Origin: Mercenaria mercenaria
Taxonomy: Eukaryota > Mollusca > Bivalvia > Venerida > Veneridae
DNA: 64,000 nucleotides
Assembly (NCBI RefSeq): GCF_021730395.1
Contig: NC_069375.1
Span: 12,175,001 to 12,239,000 of the forward strand
Direction of reading: 5' to 3'
Shown in pieces: positions 10,866 to 21,839 of this stretch. The notes below the pieces were generated by a model. The model searched no databases and was not told the DNA's origin. It saw only the letters and a program-made list of their open reading frames with translations. Both the position numbers and the translations under genes were made by a program. Within the stretch, counting starts at the first letter, position 1, and each line of letters opens with the position of its first letter.

Positions 10866-12283
10866 TTACATCAACAAATACAGCATCAACATTATCATTA
10901 TCATCGCGTCTTGTACAAAATTCATTTCTTTAAAGTATTCATACAAATCTTCAAGCTTAGCATTAGTTCTGTTAACCCTTTTCCCATTTAGGATTCTCCA
11001 AAACTCTCTAGGTTTTGTACTTTTAATTTTTGAGATTTTCCGTGCATTTTCTCTTTGAAAATTTTTGAAATTCGAATTTAATGTAGCCTTATATGTTTTA
11101 CTATGCATTCTCAGATTTCTTTTATTTTCATCAGTTTTTCTCAATTTATATAAATGCCTCGCTCGATGAAAGTTTTTTCGTGCGTTTTTACAAGCAGAAT
11201 CAAACCATTTTTTATTATTGCTGGGGTTAATTGGATTTTCTGAATGTGGTTTACTATATCCAAAAGTTTTACCGGCACATTCGATGTATAAAGCCGATAA
11301 TTCTTCTACAACACTGTTGACATCGTTTTCAGTGACTGAGGTCATACTTTCGATATTACAAAGTTTAGAGTAAATGTTTTCAACTTTAAGTTCGTCCATA
11401 TTATCTATATACGATTGGCCTTGTGACGCGTTCCAGTATTTGACATGTGTTTCTAATGTTTGTTTATCAACCGTGCTAGTGATACTCATGTTCAAACATA
11501 ATGATACAGGACAATGAACATCAGATAATATACAACAAAAATCATGTACATGTAATTCATCAATTGTGCAAAACATATTTGAATTACAAATAAAATAGTC
11601 CACAAGACTAACATCTTTACACGTGACCGTGCCCTCAAGATCACCTTTCGTGCGTCCATTTAATAGATATAAACCGTTACACTGTAAAATGTCTATCAAC
11701 TTATATCCATAATTATTTACACCCTGATCACAGTTATTTCTTTCTAGTCTAACATTTCCTGTTTCGAAACTGTATAATTCGTTTTACACGAGTTACAAAG
11801 ATCATCGAGACCAGTTTCATGAAAAATATCGAAGTCTACGTTAACAAAGTCTGGCATTAATTTTGTTCGTGCATTCCAATCACCAAACAGTCCTATAAAT
11901 GAATATTTCTCGGATAATGTGTTTAATTCAGTCTGAATCTCTAAAAACGGATCTTCAATGGAAAATTCCGAATTATCAGGTGGTAAATATACAACCCCGT
12001 ACAGTAAATCACCCTTTTTTGTCAATCGTTTTGATATTGCGAACCACAAAACTAATCTACTGTCAGTTTCAATTATCTTTATGTACTGATCTATATTTTT
12101 CTTTACAGCGAGGGCTAATCCGCCCGATTTACGCCGAGCAACTGTTTTTCTGTGTTTGAAATAAAGTTTATAATTCTAAAATTCAACAGTATCTAAAGAG
12201 TCCATTTTTGTTTCTTGAAAGCCGATAATATCAAAACTGTTCAAAAAAGAGTTAAATTCGGGAACTATTTTTATGCAATCGCG
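10866..12283 (-). pseudogene. LINE apurinic-like endonuclease region and linker
   Basis: Endonuclease signatures appear in order on the minus strand: DIIGFQETKMD (metal-binding E), RKSGGLALAVKKNID, YGVVYLPPDN, FIGLFGDWNART (the GDxN block), SLVDYFICN and the terminal SDVHCPV (SDH block). This is the exonuclease-endonuclease-phosphatase fold that nicks target DNA for LINE insertion. After it comes a ~170-residue basic linker rich in K and R (KNARKNFHRARHLYKLR, FQRENARKISKIKS) with KPREFWRILNGK, which usually precedes the RT in this type. The frame is interrupted. Confidence 0.8.
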
Positions 12284-13129
12284 CCAGGCATATGTATGTT
12301 TTTGACACCACAGAAAATGACGTCACTGGACCTTCAACTATTTCCGAGGGTAAAGAAAATGAAAGTAGACATGCAAAACTTGAAAACGAAAGTCGCCTTT
12401 GGATTGGTCGATAGTCACACGCAGGGGTCAACTCCTCAAAATGTATGCGCGTGGACTTCTTTTTTTTCCCGCTAATGGGGAGTCAATTTTCTAACGATTT
12501 GAAAATACCTGGGCTTTAACACGACATGTCAGCTTTTCATCTGCAAAAAAATATAAGAACTCGAAATAAACACGAATCCCACAGGGGTCCGTAACGGAGA
12601 AAGGGTACATAGAGATTTTTGGAACTTCGTCAAATCGCTCAAAAGGTCCTTTTTGATGTTGTCTGAAAGTGTCAGTATAAGCCTCGGGTGTAAGATATTT
12701 CCGTATTTGAGAGCTGCAGACCTAGACATTTCAGAAATATTTTCAAAATGAATTTCGTGTAATAAATGTTGATTCTACGGAAGCGTGAAAGGGCCATCAG
12801 ACGCTAATACGTTTTATCACGTTACAGGCGCGGAAAGGATATGTAACATAATAATGATATATTCGCTAATCTTGTGTATTTTTCTATCGATTTCATCAAA
12901 CTTTAAAAACGAACATCATAACATCAAAAATTAATTGAAATCCAGTTTACAGTTTATTAGTACACTCAGTACACACAATCCCATGAGCACTAAAAGCATT
13001 TATATAATTATAAAGAGCATGAATTTTTTTTTATAAAATTACTTTATTATTATTTTCAAGTTCGGATTTAAAATGTGATATGAATGCACTTCGCGGTAAA
13101 AATACATGATTAAGTTTTCAGGCATAATA
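12284..13129. other. Intergenic stretch
   Basis: Moderately GC-rich to about 12850 and then AT-rich. It begins where LINE similarity ends. The short minus-strand ORF at 12529-12729 (66 codons) resembles nothing I know. It could be 5' material of the LINE or unrelated host DNA. Confidence 0.35.
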
Positions 13130-13745
13130 ACTGGTGTTTCTGTTGTTGCTTTGCCTTCAGCAAAGGCATTGATACAGACGTATATGGTTCACTAGGCTTT
13201 CTTTGTGTGCTTGATTCAGTGTTGTTATATTTTCTGGTCCTTTGGGATCATGGAAGCCATTCAATAGCTGTGTAATAGAGTTCCGCTTAAGCCGATGCTA
13301 GTAGGCCTGAGAGGTGTTGCACATTTCATTACTTCTCATGAACAGACTCAATCAAACCGAATCTGCTATTATTCTCTTTTGGTTGCAAATCTATGCTTCC
13401 AAGGGAATTTATTGTTTATATATTGTATCTTTAGCTACCGTTACGGCCGTGTTCAGAGATTCACTTGACAAGGTCAACTTTTATACTGTCATATAAATGG
13501 ATTATGCTTCCAAGGGAATTTATTGTTTATATATTGTATCTTTAGCTACCGTTACGGCCGTGTTCAGAGATTCACTTGACAAGGTCAACTTTTATACTGT
13601 CATATAAATGGACCGTTAACCGACTGAATCCCCTAAGTGATGCTTTGCCACTGACCGTTCTAAGGATCATCCTCAACTATGCTCCTTTATTTGTGTTTTG
13701 TCCCGTATGATACAAATTATTTGTTTCAAATAAACTATGACCACT
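13130..13745 (+). mobile_element. Degraded Penelope-like 3' UTR remnant with internal duplication
   Basis: It shares phrases with the 3' UTR of the element at 3.2-3.76 kb: TTGCCTTCAGCAAAGGCATTG against the TCTGAAAAGGCATTG region, GTTCAGAGATTCACTTG against GTAAGAGATTCACCTG, and TTTGCCACTGACCGTTC against TTTGCCACTGACCTTTC. A 108-bp piece is perfectly duplicated in tandem (13393-13500 and 13504-13611). No RT remains. A weaker relative of the CATTTC...CTCATGAACAG phrase lies near 46.05 kb. Confidence 0.6.
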
Positions 13746-13856
13746 CTAGATCGGATATACACATCTTTAGAGAACTTTTTTTTCTACACAGATCTACTTA
13801 ACAACGTTCTTATGTGAAATAAGACAACGCTTAAAAACGACCACGAGACAATAAAT

Positions 13857-13933
13857 CGTGGGGTTAATGCAGAAAGGAGACAAGTGCCTTCTTTATTCAT
13901 ATGCAGATGTCTCCTTTCTGCATTAACCACACG
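13857..13933. repeat. 26-bp perfect-but-one hairpin
   Basis: The arm at 13857-13882 and its reverse complement at 13908-13933 pair over 26 bp with one mismatch; the core is TTAATGCAGAAAGGAGACA. The loop is 25 nt. It could be a tiny foldback element or a microRNA-like hairpin; sequence alone cannot tell. Confidence 0.7.
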
Positions 13934-13959
13934 AAATGTATTAAAACATAACAATTCCC

Positions 13960-14200
13960 CACTCAATATAAAGTGAAAATTCGATAGAAAGTACTCGTAG
14001 TGCCATCATAGCTGTAACAGCGAATATCATACTTTGCAAATTTATCGGGGAGCAGATGTTACGGTAACGTCATGTGCTATACGATGCGTTTCCTTTAGCA
14101 TAATTGATGACAAATTCTTCCATTTTAATGTGCCATTTCAAAAGGTTTACTAACTAGGAACCAGTAGCCGGACAAATTTTCATATTTCAGCACCATCATT
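13960..14200 (+). repeat. Dispersed repeat, copy A
   Basis: It resembles 21560-21740 over ~150 bp in the same orientation. Shared parts include GTAACAGCGAATATCATACTTTG against ATAACAGTGAATATCATACGTTG, the GACGTCAT/AACGTCAT segment, and the ATTGATGACA/ATTAATGACA segment followed by CATTTT/ATTTTG. The family is not recognised. The second copy lies just upstream of the fossil YR retroelement and may be related to it. Confidence 0.5.
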
Positions 14201-14404
14201 ATCTAAAAAAAAAAAGAAAAAAAGCAAAACTGACATAAATGAAGCTCACACTTCAAAAACTTCAGCTCCTTCCGCATCCGATATTGAAATAAGCATCACG
14301 TTTTGACGTAAAATACGGGTTCTATGGGGACTCAAATGGGATCACAAAAAGAAGTTAATATGCAAACAGGGATGCAATTGCGTTGAAATAAATAAACAGC
14401 TAAA

Positions 14405-15135
14405 GAGGAAGGTGTATGAGGTGGGTTTATTCTGCTTTATCACAAAACAACGAGTGTTTATCCATCTGGGACCGCCCTAGCGTTAACTGTAGGCAAATAT
14501 CCCGAGTCCCGTACTCGGGTCAAGAACAACTTTTTATGTACATATGTATTATAATTATGCATAAGAAATGTCCGATTTTGTACAATATTAAGTTAAATGA
14601 AAAATTAACAATAGAAAGAGGAGTGAGCATATAGAAAATAAAACAGATGAAATTTCACCGCAGAAAATTTAAAACTGGAAGACGGATAGCCGTGGGGTGG
14701 GACTATTCCTTTATTTCGTAAAAGTAAATAATTCCTTGGTTATCGGTGACCATCCTTTTCTTAACTGCAAGCAAAACTTGCGGGTCAAGATCCAGTATCT
14801 TCTACCTACATATGTATATGATTATGTATAAGAAATGTCCGATTTCGGTACTACGTTAAGTTTAAAGCCGGGTTTACTGTCGTTGGAAATTGCATATGAC
14901 AAGCTATGATATAATACCTTTCATTTGTATTTCTATCAATCACTAAGCCCAGATGAGCCATATGAGCATACAAAAGTATTGAAACGTGTACGAAATTTCA
15001 CGATAAAAATGACAATTGAAGGGTAAGAACCTAAGGCTTAGGCTATTCTGTCAAAGCATAAAGCAATTAAGTGCTTGGTGATCGGGGACGATCATACCGT
15101 TTATTGTAGTACTTTATACTAAGCAAAACAAACAA
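14405..15135. repeat. Three diverged tandem copies of a ~300-bp unit
   Basis: Starts near 14410, 14680 and 15020. Shared marks are TTTATTCTGCTTTATCAC / CTATTCCTTTATTTCG / GCTATTCTGTCAAAGC at the head, an ACCGCCC / GGTGACCATCC / GGGACGATCAT segment, and CATAAGAAATGTCCGATTTTG against TATAAGAAATGTCCGATTTCG. The copies are clearly related but well diverged, which suggests an old duplication. Confidence 0.55.
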
Positions 15136-15249
15136 CATAAAAATGAACATTCGTTTTCTTTGTAGAAGAATGAACTGGTTCATAATTATGTACTATTTTA
15201 TTTAAGCAACTATTTTATTTAAAAAAATGTAAGCATTGAAATCGCCAAG

Positions 15250-17164
15250 GCAATTTCACAATGGTGAAATCGTGAATTCATGAAGTGGAAATTGTGAAAT
15301 CGTGAATTCGTGAAGTGGAAATCGTGAAATCGTGAATTCATGAAGTGGAAATTGTGAATTCAGGAAGCAGAAATCGTGAAATCGTGAATTCATGAAGTGG
15401 AAATCGTGAAATCATGAAATAGTGAAATCAAGAAATCGTGAAGTTTTTTCGTGAAATCGTGAATTCGTGAAATCTTGAATTCATGAAGTGGAAATCGTGA
15501 AGTTTTTTCGTGAAATCGTGAATTCGTGAAGTGGAAATCGTGAAATCGTGAATTCATGAAGTGGAAATCGTGAAATCAGGAAGCAGAAATCGTGAATTCG
15601 TAGTGTTACGAAAGACCCGTGGTGACATTTCAACTTCATTATTTCACGATTTCTGCTTCCTGATTTCACGATTTCCACTTCATGAATTCACGATTTCAGA
15701 ATTTCCACTTCATGAATTCAAGATTTCACGAATTCTCGATTTCACGAAAAAACTTCACGATTTCTTGATTTCACGATTTCATGAATTCACGATTTCTTGA
15801 TTTCACGATTTCTTGACTTCACGATTTCCACTTCATGAATTCAGGATTTCATGATTTCTGCTTCCTGAATTCACGATTTCCACTTCATGAATTCACGATT
15901 TCACGATTTCCACTTCATGAATTCACGATTTCACGATTTCTACGAATTCCCGATTTCACAATTTCCACTTCATGAATTCACGATTTCACGATTTCCACTT
16001 TAGGAATTCACGATTTCAACTTCACGAATTCACGATTTCACAATGGTGAAATCGTGAATTCATGAAGTGGAAATTGTGAAATCGTGAATTGGTGAAGTGG
16101 AAATCGTGAATTCGTGAAGTGGAAATCGGGAAATCGGGAATTCGTGAAGTGGAAATTGTGAAATCGTGAATTCGTGAAGTGGAAATCGTGAATTCATGAA
16201 GTGGAAATTGTGAAATCGTGAATTGGTGAAATGGAAATCGTGAATTCGTGAAGTGGAAATCGAGAAATCGTGAATTCATGAAGTGGAAATTGTGAAATCG
16301 TGAATTCGTGAAGTGGAAATCGTGAATTCATGAAGTGGAAATCGAGAAATCGTGAATTCATGAAGTGGAAATTGTGAAATCGAGAATTCGTGAAGTGGAA
16401 ATTGTGAAATCGTGAATTGGTGAAGTGGAAATCGTGAATTCGTGAAGTGGAAATCGAGAAATCGTAAATTCATGAAGTGGAAATTGTGAAATCGTGAATT
16501 CGTGAAGTGGAAATCGTGATTTCATGAAGTGGAAATCGAGAAATAGTGAATTCATGAAGTGGAAATTGTGAAATCGAGAATTCGTGAAGTGGAAATCGTG
16601 AATTCATGAAGTGGAAATCGTGAATTCAGGAAGCAGAAATCGTGAATTCATGAAGTGGAAATCATGAAGTTTTTTTCGTGAAATTGTGAATTCGTGAAAT
16701 CGTGAATTATCGTGAATTCAGGAAGCAGAAATCGTGAAATCGTGAATTATCGTGAATTCAGGAAGCAGAAATCGTGAAATCGTGAATTCATGAAGTGGAA
16801 ATCGTGAAATCAAGAAATCGTGATTTTTTTTCGTGAAATCGTGAATTCATGAAGTGGAAATCGTGAATTCAGGAAGCAGAAATCGTGAAATCGTGAATTC
16901 ATGAAGTGGAAATCGTGAAATCAAGAAATCGTGAAATCATGAAATCGTGAAATCAAGAAATCGTGAAGTTTTTTTTCGTTAAATCGTGAATTCGTGAAAT
17001 CGTGAATTCATGAAGTTGAAATCGTGAAATCGTGAATTCATGAAATGGAAATCGTGAAATCAGGAAGCAGAAATCGTGAATTCGTGAATTCATGAAGTGG
17101 AAATCGTGAAATCATGAAGCGGAAATCGTGAAATAATGTAGATGAAATGTCACCACGGGTCTTT
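15250..17164. repeat. Giant foldback satellite built from a GAATTC-containing ~30-bp unit
   Basis: The unit is close to GTGAATTCATGAAGTGGAAATC plus GTGAAATC, with EcoRI sites throughout. Orientation is plus at 15258-15600, minus at 15640-16035 and plus at 16044-17140. The turn at 16036-16043 (TTCACAATGGTGAA) makes a perfect hairpin centre, and the same centre occurs at 15250-15262. The inner part 15611-17164 is bounded by inverted termini AAAGACCCGTGGTGACATTT and its reverse complement, so this looks like one foldback element with arms expanded by tandem duplication. The left array would then be half of another copy. ORFs on both strands here are repeat artefacts. Confidence 0.85.
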
Positions 17165-17399
17165 TGAATAAACAAACCAAAATTCATCGCAACTGAAGCT
17201 GGTCTGAATCGCGCACCATACATTCATTACTTTATCGCAAAATATAAACATTAAACCAGATGTTTTTTGTAAACAATTTACAAGCATAGCTGTTCATGCT
17301 TGTTGAATATGTTTGATTGTAAGATTATGTATTGGAAAGAAAAATGCTGTTGTAAGTTATAGTGAAACATTGTTAATTGGAATTTTAAAAAGATTTTTA

Positions 17400-19989
17400 A
17401 TGGAGAATGTGCGGCTATATGTTCTCACTGGACTTTTTGGAGCCTTGTTGGTAGTTTGTTCCGGGGTAACACTATTTCATATTTTGAAAGCCAAGTTTGA
17501 CGACAGAATAGAAAAAATGTTTGAGGGCTTAGAAAGTGAAATAAAACACACGTTTACACACTGTGAAGAAGGTGTACTGCGGGGTGAATTTTACCTGGCT
17601 GACGAAAACTATATTAAAGCTGACAATGAAACAGATATTTCAGAACTATATACAGAAGAAATGTTGTGTCAGAATCCTACAGGAAACAAATTATCCAAAG
17701 AGCTTCAGGCCTACTGCAATGCCACCCAGCGTTTGGATGCCAGAATGAATATTCTTGAAAACAGTACGTGCTTCATATTTTTGTAATGAGTCATAAAATG
17801 CTTAGTTAACACAAATTTATTTCTTTGAAAGAAAAAGAACACTTCATTGTTTTTTTTCTATTTCCTCAAAATGAATGTCTGTCCGAGGAAAGAATATTGT
17901 AACTTTCTGACATGCATAGAAGACATGTTGTTTACTAGCATAAAAATCCAAAATATTAAAAGATATATTTCATATTGATATAAATTGTAAATTATTAAAA
18001 TATGTTAGTGTAGTACAATAATCATTTAGCGCAATATCGATACATTAGCGGTACGGTAAATGCATATGTATCGATACAGAATTATCTTTAGTCATTAAAA
18101 TTTTAAAACAAATCCCTAAATGCAAGTAAAAGTAAAACATATTTCCTGTAATTATTCAAAAGATGTTGAATATAACCACAGTACTACTTGATTTTATTCC
18201 ATGCTAACCCAAAACATAGAATATTTTAAAATTAGAACGGCATAAAGTATTACTTTGCATTGAACTTTACTATTCTGAATGTATTTATTCCTGCCATATT
18301 TTCTCCATAAGGAGTCCTACTGATGTATCTAGGAATTGTTAATATTTGCCAGTTGACATATCGATATACATTCTTTAGTCAGTGACAAACCTAGTAAAGT
18401 ATATGTTATTCTTTTTTCAAATATTTTGCAGCAATCAGTGAAGGTGGCAAAAAGGGTGAAAGGGGAAAGAAAGGAAAAGACGGAAGTCCTGGATTGAAGG
18501 GAGAAAAGGTAAGTCCAGCATTTCCATTCACTTAATCTGGATAAAAATGAAACAGGTTGACAGTTGAAAGTTGCGCGACTTAAACTACCAGAAGTCCAAA
18601 TGTCGTTTAATTGAGTGCATTTTTAAACTATACTTCAATTGTTCACACTGATGATGCAGATATTGTACACATATTAAATAGGTTTCCAGTCAATAACAAA
18701 AACTATAGTTTTGATCATTGACCGGTAAGTCATTTAGTAAGTGTTCTTATTTTATTTCTTCATGTTTTGAACTGAACGTAGCAAATTTAGTGTTGAATTG
18801 TAGACAAGTCAATAACACGAACAATGGACAGGTGATTTATAAAAGGAATAAATGTGACAATGAGCAATATAATTATTTTGAGCCGTGTACTAAATGACGC
18901 TGTGAATAAAGTATATTCTAATATGCTTGTTTCTGATAAAACACGCTTACGCTAAAATGATGTTACGTTAACGAGCGATGACGTCAATGTTTTTGTTAAT
19001 ACACTTAAAATCGGTTAAAATTGGCTCCGCCCTGAAATTATCCCGTGGATGCATAACTTCCTTTTCATGTATTAGTAAAGTTTAAACACGATTTTTTTTC
19101 TGTATTTACATAGCAGACTCGTGCATATTTTAACATAAACTTTAATAACAGAAAAAAAAAAACATTGAAAGTTGTTCATTGTAGTATATTTCTCAATTGA
19201 AAATGTTTGTTTACGGAAAGTGCATTACTAATGTTACAAATTATATAACTAAATTAGAACTCGGCGTTGTTTGCCCATTATTAAAGATATCCGCACATTA
19301 CCCAGCTGATTTGGGACATTATCTAGCATAACTTAATGTGTCAAAAAGTTTAAACTGATATTTTATCTTTAACAGATTGATTGGTTTATTTCAAATTATT
19401 CTTTTAGGCTTCTGTTAATGTTCTTTTATGTAACATTTGATCTAAACTTCATCATTGTCGCTTTGGTTCTTTAAATAAACGTTTTTACGAAGGACACCTA
19501 TCATGTTAATTGCTGAAGCTTGAACATTTTATTCCGTATAATTTATATATCAAATCTAAATGATTTGCATGAATAAAGTGTCAGTTATAAATGGGTAAGT
19601 TTTCGTATTTATAGTATCGGCTGTTTATATTGGAATATTTTCTTATTTGTATTCGTTACGGTTTACAGGGTTCCGAAGGCAAGACCGGGCAAAAAGGAAA
19701 CAGAGGCACACGTGGCATGAAAGGCGATGAAGGAGAAAAAGGAATGGTCGGTGCAGCTGGAGATAAAGGTGTTAGAGGCGAACAAGGTCCAACTGGTCCA
19801 AAAGGTGATACAGGGGAAATTGGTATACCTGGAATACCTGGCATGGATGGCGATCCAGGCTTTCCCGGGGCTCCAGGGTTAGACGGAGTTCCTGGTAGGC
19901 CTGGCTCTAAAGGGAATAAAGGGCGAAGAGGAATGGTCGGTAGAAAAGGTGACAAGGGTGAAAGTTCTTTCACTCAACTTGCCGGATAG
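17400..19989 (+). CDS. Type II transmembrane collagen-like protein 1, three exons
   Basis: Exons 17400-17763, 18432-18508 and 19669-19989 have donors GTACGT and GTAAGT and acceptors TTTTGCAG and TTTACAG, with intron phases 1 and 0. The ~253-residue product has a 5-residue cytoplasmic end, a hydrophobic anchor (about residues 6-28, LYVLTGLFGALLVVCSGVTL), an extracellular stalk of ~95 residues with a heptad-like AKFDDRIEKMFEGLESEI stretch that could trimerise, and NET/NAT sequons. Then come 7 Gly-X-Y triplets in exon 2 and 33 uninterrupted ones in exon 3, ending SSFTQLAG. I chose the start at 17400, not the upstream in-frame Met at 17313, because the paralogue at 42590 starts the same way (MEKLKLYALTGLL). 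The layout recalls scavenger receptors, gliomedin-like proteins and nematode cuticle collagens; the function is unknown. Confidence 0.85.
17764..18431 (+). other. Intron 1 of collagen-like gene 1
   Basis: AT-rich sequence between matched phase-1 splice sites. No gene or repeat seen in it. Confidence 0.8.
18509..19668 (+). other. Intron 2 of collagen-like gene 1
   Basis: AT-rich sequence between phase-0 splice sites (GTAAGT ... TTTACAG). No coding exon or clear repeat is seen inside; an additional small Gly-X-Y exon is not evident. Confidence 0.75.
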
Positions 19990-20295
19990 TCAAGTTTTGC
20001 CAGAGAAGAAAAGGGCTACAATATGTCAGCTTAAATGGTACAGAATCAAAACATTCGGAAAATTAGAACTGTTGATCAGGTTTTGATGTTATTTTGAGAA
20101 AATATTATAAGATAATAACTCTGTTAGGGTCCGAAAGAAACATTTTATTTATATCAGAGATTGACTTTCGAAAATCGGTGGCACTGAAAGTATAAACTAT
20201 TCTTACTGCATGCTGGTTATATAAGATTAGATAAAAAAAGTTAAAATGCATTTGTTTAGTACACTATTCGTTTATTTATTTTTACTCATCATAGA

Positions 20296-20308
20296 AATAA
20301 AAAATAAA
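20296..20308 (+). promoter_or_regulatory. Candidate poly(A) signals of collagen-like gene 1
   Basis: Two AATAAA hexamers (20296-20301 and 20303-20308) lie ~310 bp after the stop codon on the coding strand, a plausible 3' UTR length. Confidence 0.4.
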
Positions 20309-20436
20309 GGACGCAATTAGTCTTTCAGTCGACAAAAAGTAAAAGTATTAATGCATTAGAAACAAGTTTGTTTGATGTATATGCAGATGAGACAAATAGT
20401 GTATAGCTTTTACATTGAAAGTACGTAGCAACTGAG

Positions 20437-20655
20437 TGTGGCACCGTTAAATGTCGCAACCACCGTTTAATGTCGCAATGTTGACGTTAAATATCGCAAC
20501 CACCGTTAAATGTCACAAAAATCACGTTAAATATTGCAACCACCGCTAAATGTTACAAAATCATCTTCCGCTATATGCCTTTAACATTATATGAAGCAAG
20601 AATTTGTCCACCGTCATTTGTCGCAACACCAATGGTAAATGTCGCAGAGCAAAAG
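20437..20655. repeat. Degenerate minisatellite (CACCGTTAAATGTCGCAAC)
   Basis: About eight degenerate copies of ACCGTTAAATGTCGCAAC and relatives (GTTAAATATCGCAACC, GCTAAATGTTACAAA, GTCATTTGTCGCAACACC) are spaced by 20-45 bp. No coding potential. Confidence 0.75.
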
Positions 20656-21559
20656 AAGAAAAGATAACTTTGGTAAGTGCAACAGTCATTACAACTTTAG
20701 ATATTACTTTCAGTAATTTGAACCCGAGATAAGATTAGGTGAGTGTTTGCGTGCATGCGAAAGTATACATTTTGTGGACTATAGCACGGGCTAAGAAATG
20801 ACACTGTTCTGAAATGCATGTTTGTCTTAAATGTTACCGCGCCAAACATACGTTATTGATTTGACATTTAAAGGTTCGAGTCTCGTTGCGGTACTCTTAT
20901 TATTGTTTTTTTTTATTTTAAAAAAGAAAGGATGCGGTACCCGCCACAGTACTAAAATTATTTCAGGTCCAAACTAAAGAATTCAACGGATTACTATAGT
21001 AATGTCACGCGTCGTGTCGCCAGTCATATCTTTGTCAAGCGTCGTGTCGCGCCTCGTTTCGCAATGTCGCGCGTTGTATCGCATATCGTGCGTCGATTTT
21101 AAAGGGTGGATGGTCAACATACAACACGGAGCACAACATTGCGACTCGACGCTCTTCACACTGTACGACGGATGACAATATAATTTTGTAACATATATAC
21201 ACAATACCGATATTGATGCCTATTCCTTTAAAATAGGCTCTGTTATTGGAGGGAAGATAACAGTGTTGGTTTGATCTCCAACGGTTGTCTTCCTTTTATA
21301 GTAACAGTAAAACATACAGCGTGTAATTATCACACATTCACCGCATTGCCTCTTCAGCAAACAACGGGTAAGAAAATGATAGACATTTGTTTTTTTCATC
21401 CAATTTGAGGTTTACCGATGAAGTTAAGCATCATCGAATAGATCTAGATATATGTTAATATGAACTAAGGCAAAGCCTCTAAGCGAGCTCAAAGAAATCG
21501 GATTTATCTAAAAATATTATGCATCATTTATTTGTCACAAAGAAACTATTCACTAGTCA
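20656..21559. other. Intergenic stretch with a GTCGTGTCGC-rich part
   Basis: At 20996-21180 the sequence is rich in GTCGTGTCGC and CGTGCG on the plus strand, and then in the complementary ACGAC words near 21140-21175, which suggests a degraded inverted structure. An AAAGGTTCGAGTCTCGTTGC phrase near 20870 resembles a tRNA B box, but no tRNA fold is evident. No gene seen. Confidence 0.4.
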
Positions 21560-21740
21560 CAATAATTCAGGAGAACCTATTCACTTGAAAAAGTCTACAT
21601 TTAGTGTCACCATGCTTATAACAGTGAATATCATACGTTGCAAAATTTATGGGAAGCCGGCGTCACCTTGACGTCATTACCGCGTTCCCGTTTCTTTCTG
21701 CTTATTAATGACATTTTGTTTCCGTTTTCTGGCCGATGCT
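21560..21740 (+). repeat. Dispersed repeat, copy B
   Basis: The partner of 13960-14200, with ATAACAGTGAATATCATACG and GACGTCATTACCGCG. It stands ~100 bp left of the fossil YR retroelement. Confidence 0.5.
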
Positions 21741-21839
21741 TGATCTTTTAAATGCAAATAATATTTTTTTCAAACAACTGGAAATCATTCTTTCATTATT
21801 GTTGAGTGATGAATAATTTTTAGCAGTTGAATGAAGTTC

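Larger units (their letters stand above)
8696..12283 (-). mobile_element. APE-type LINE (non-LTR retrotransposon), nearly full-length
   Basis: Read on the minus strand: an endonuclease part at about 12283-11500, a linker, reverse transcriptase from about 10860, a C-terminal cysteine/histidine motif, and a 3' tail of repeated TTGTA ending at about 8696. The frame is broken in at least three places (near 11720, 10860 and 10490) and also has a stop in the N-terminal part near 12190. It is therefore a dead copy. The first ORF of two-ORF LINEs is not seen, and sequence to the right of 12283 is unrelated, so the copy is probably 5'-truncated. The clade (CR1, Jockey or RTE-like) is undecided. Confidence 0.85.

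Noticed and set aside
15481-17223. Several 60-85 codon ORFs on both strands in the satellite
   Set aside because: They follow the ~30-bp repeat unit and vanish with it; there are no start context or motifs.
19656-19973. Minus-strand proline-rich ORF opposite collagen exon 3
   Set aside because: It is the antisense of Gly-X-Y codons, which reads as P/S/L-rich; there is no independent evidence for coding.
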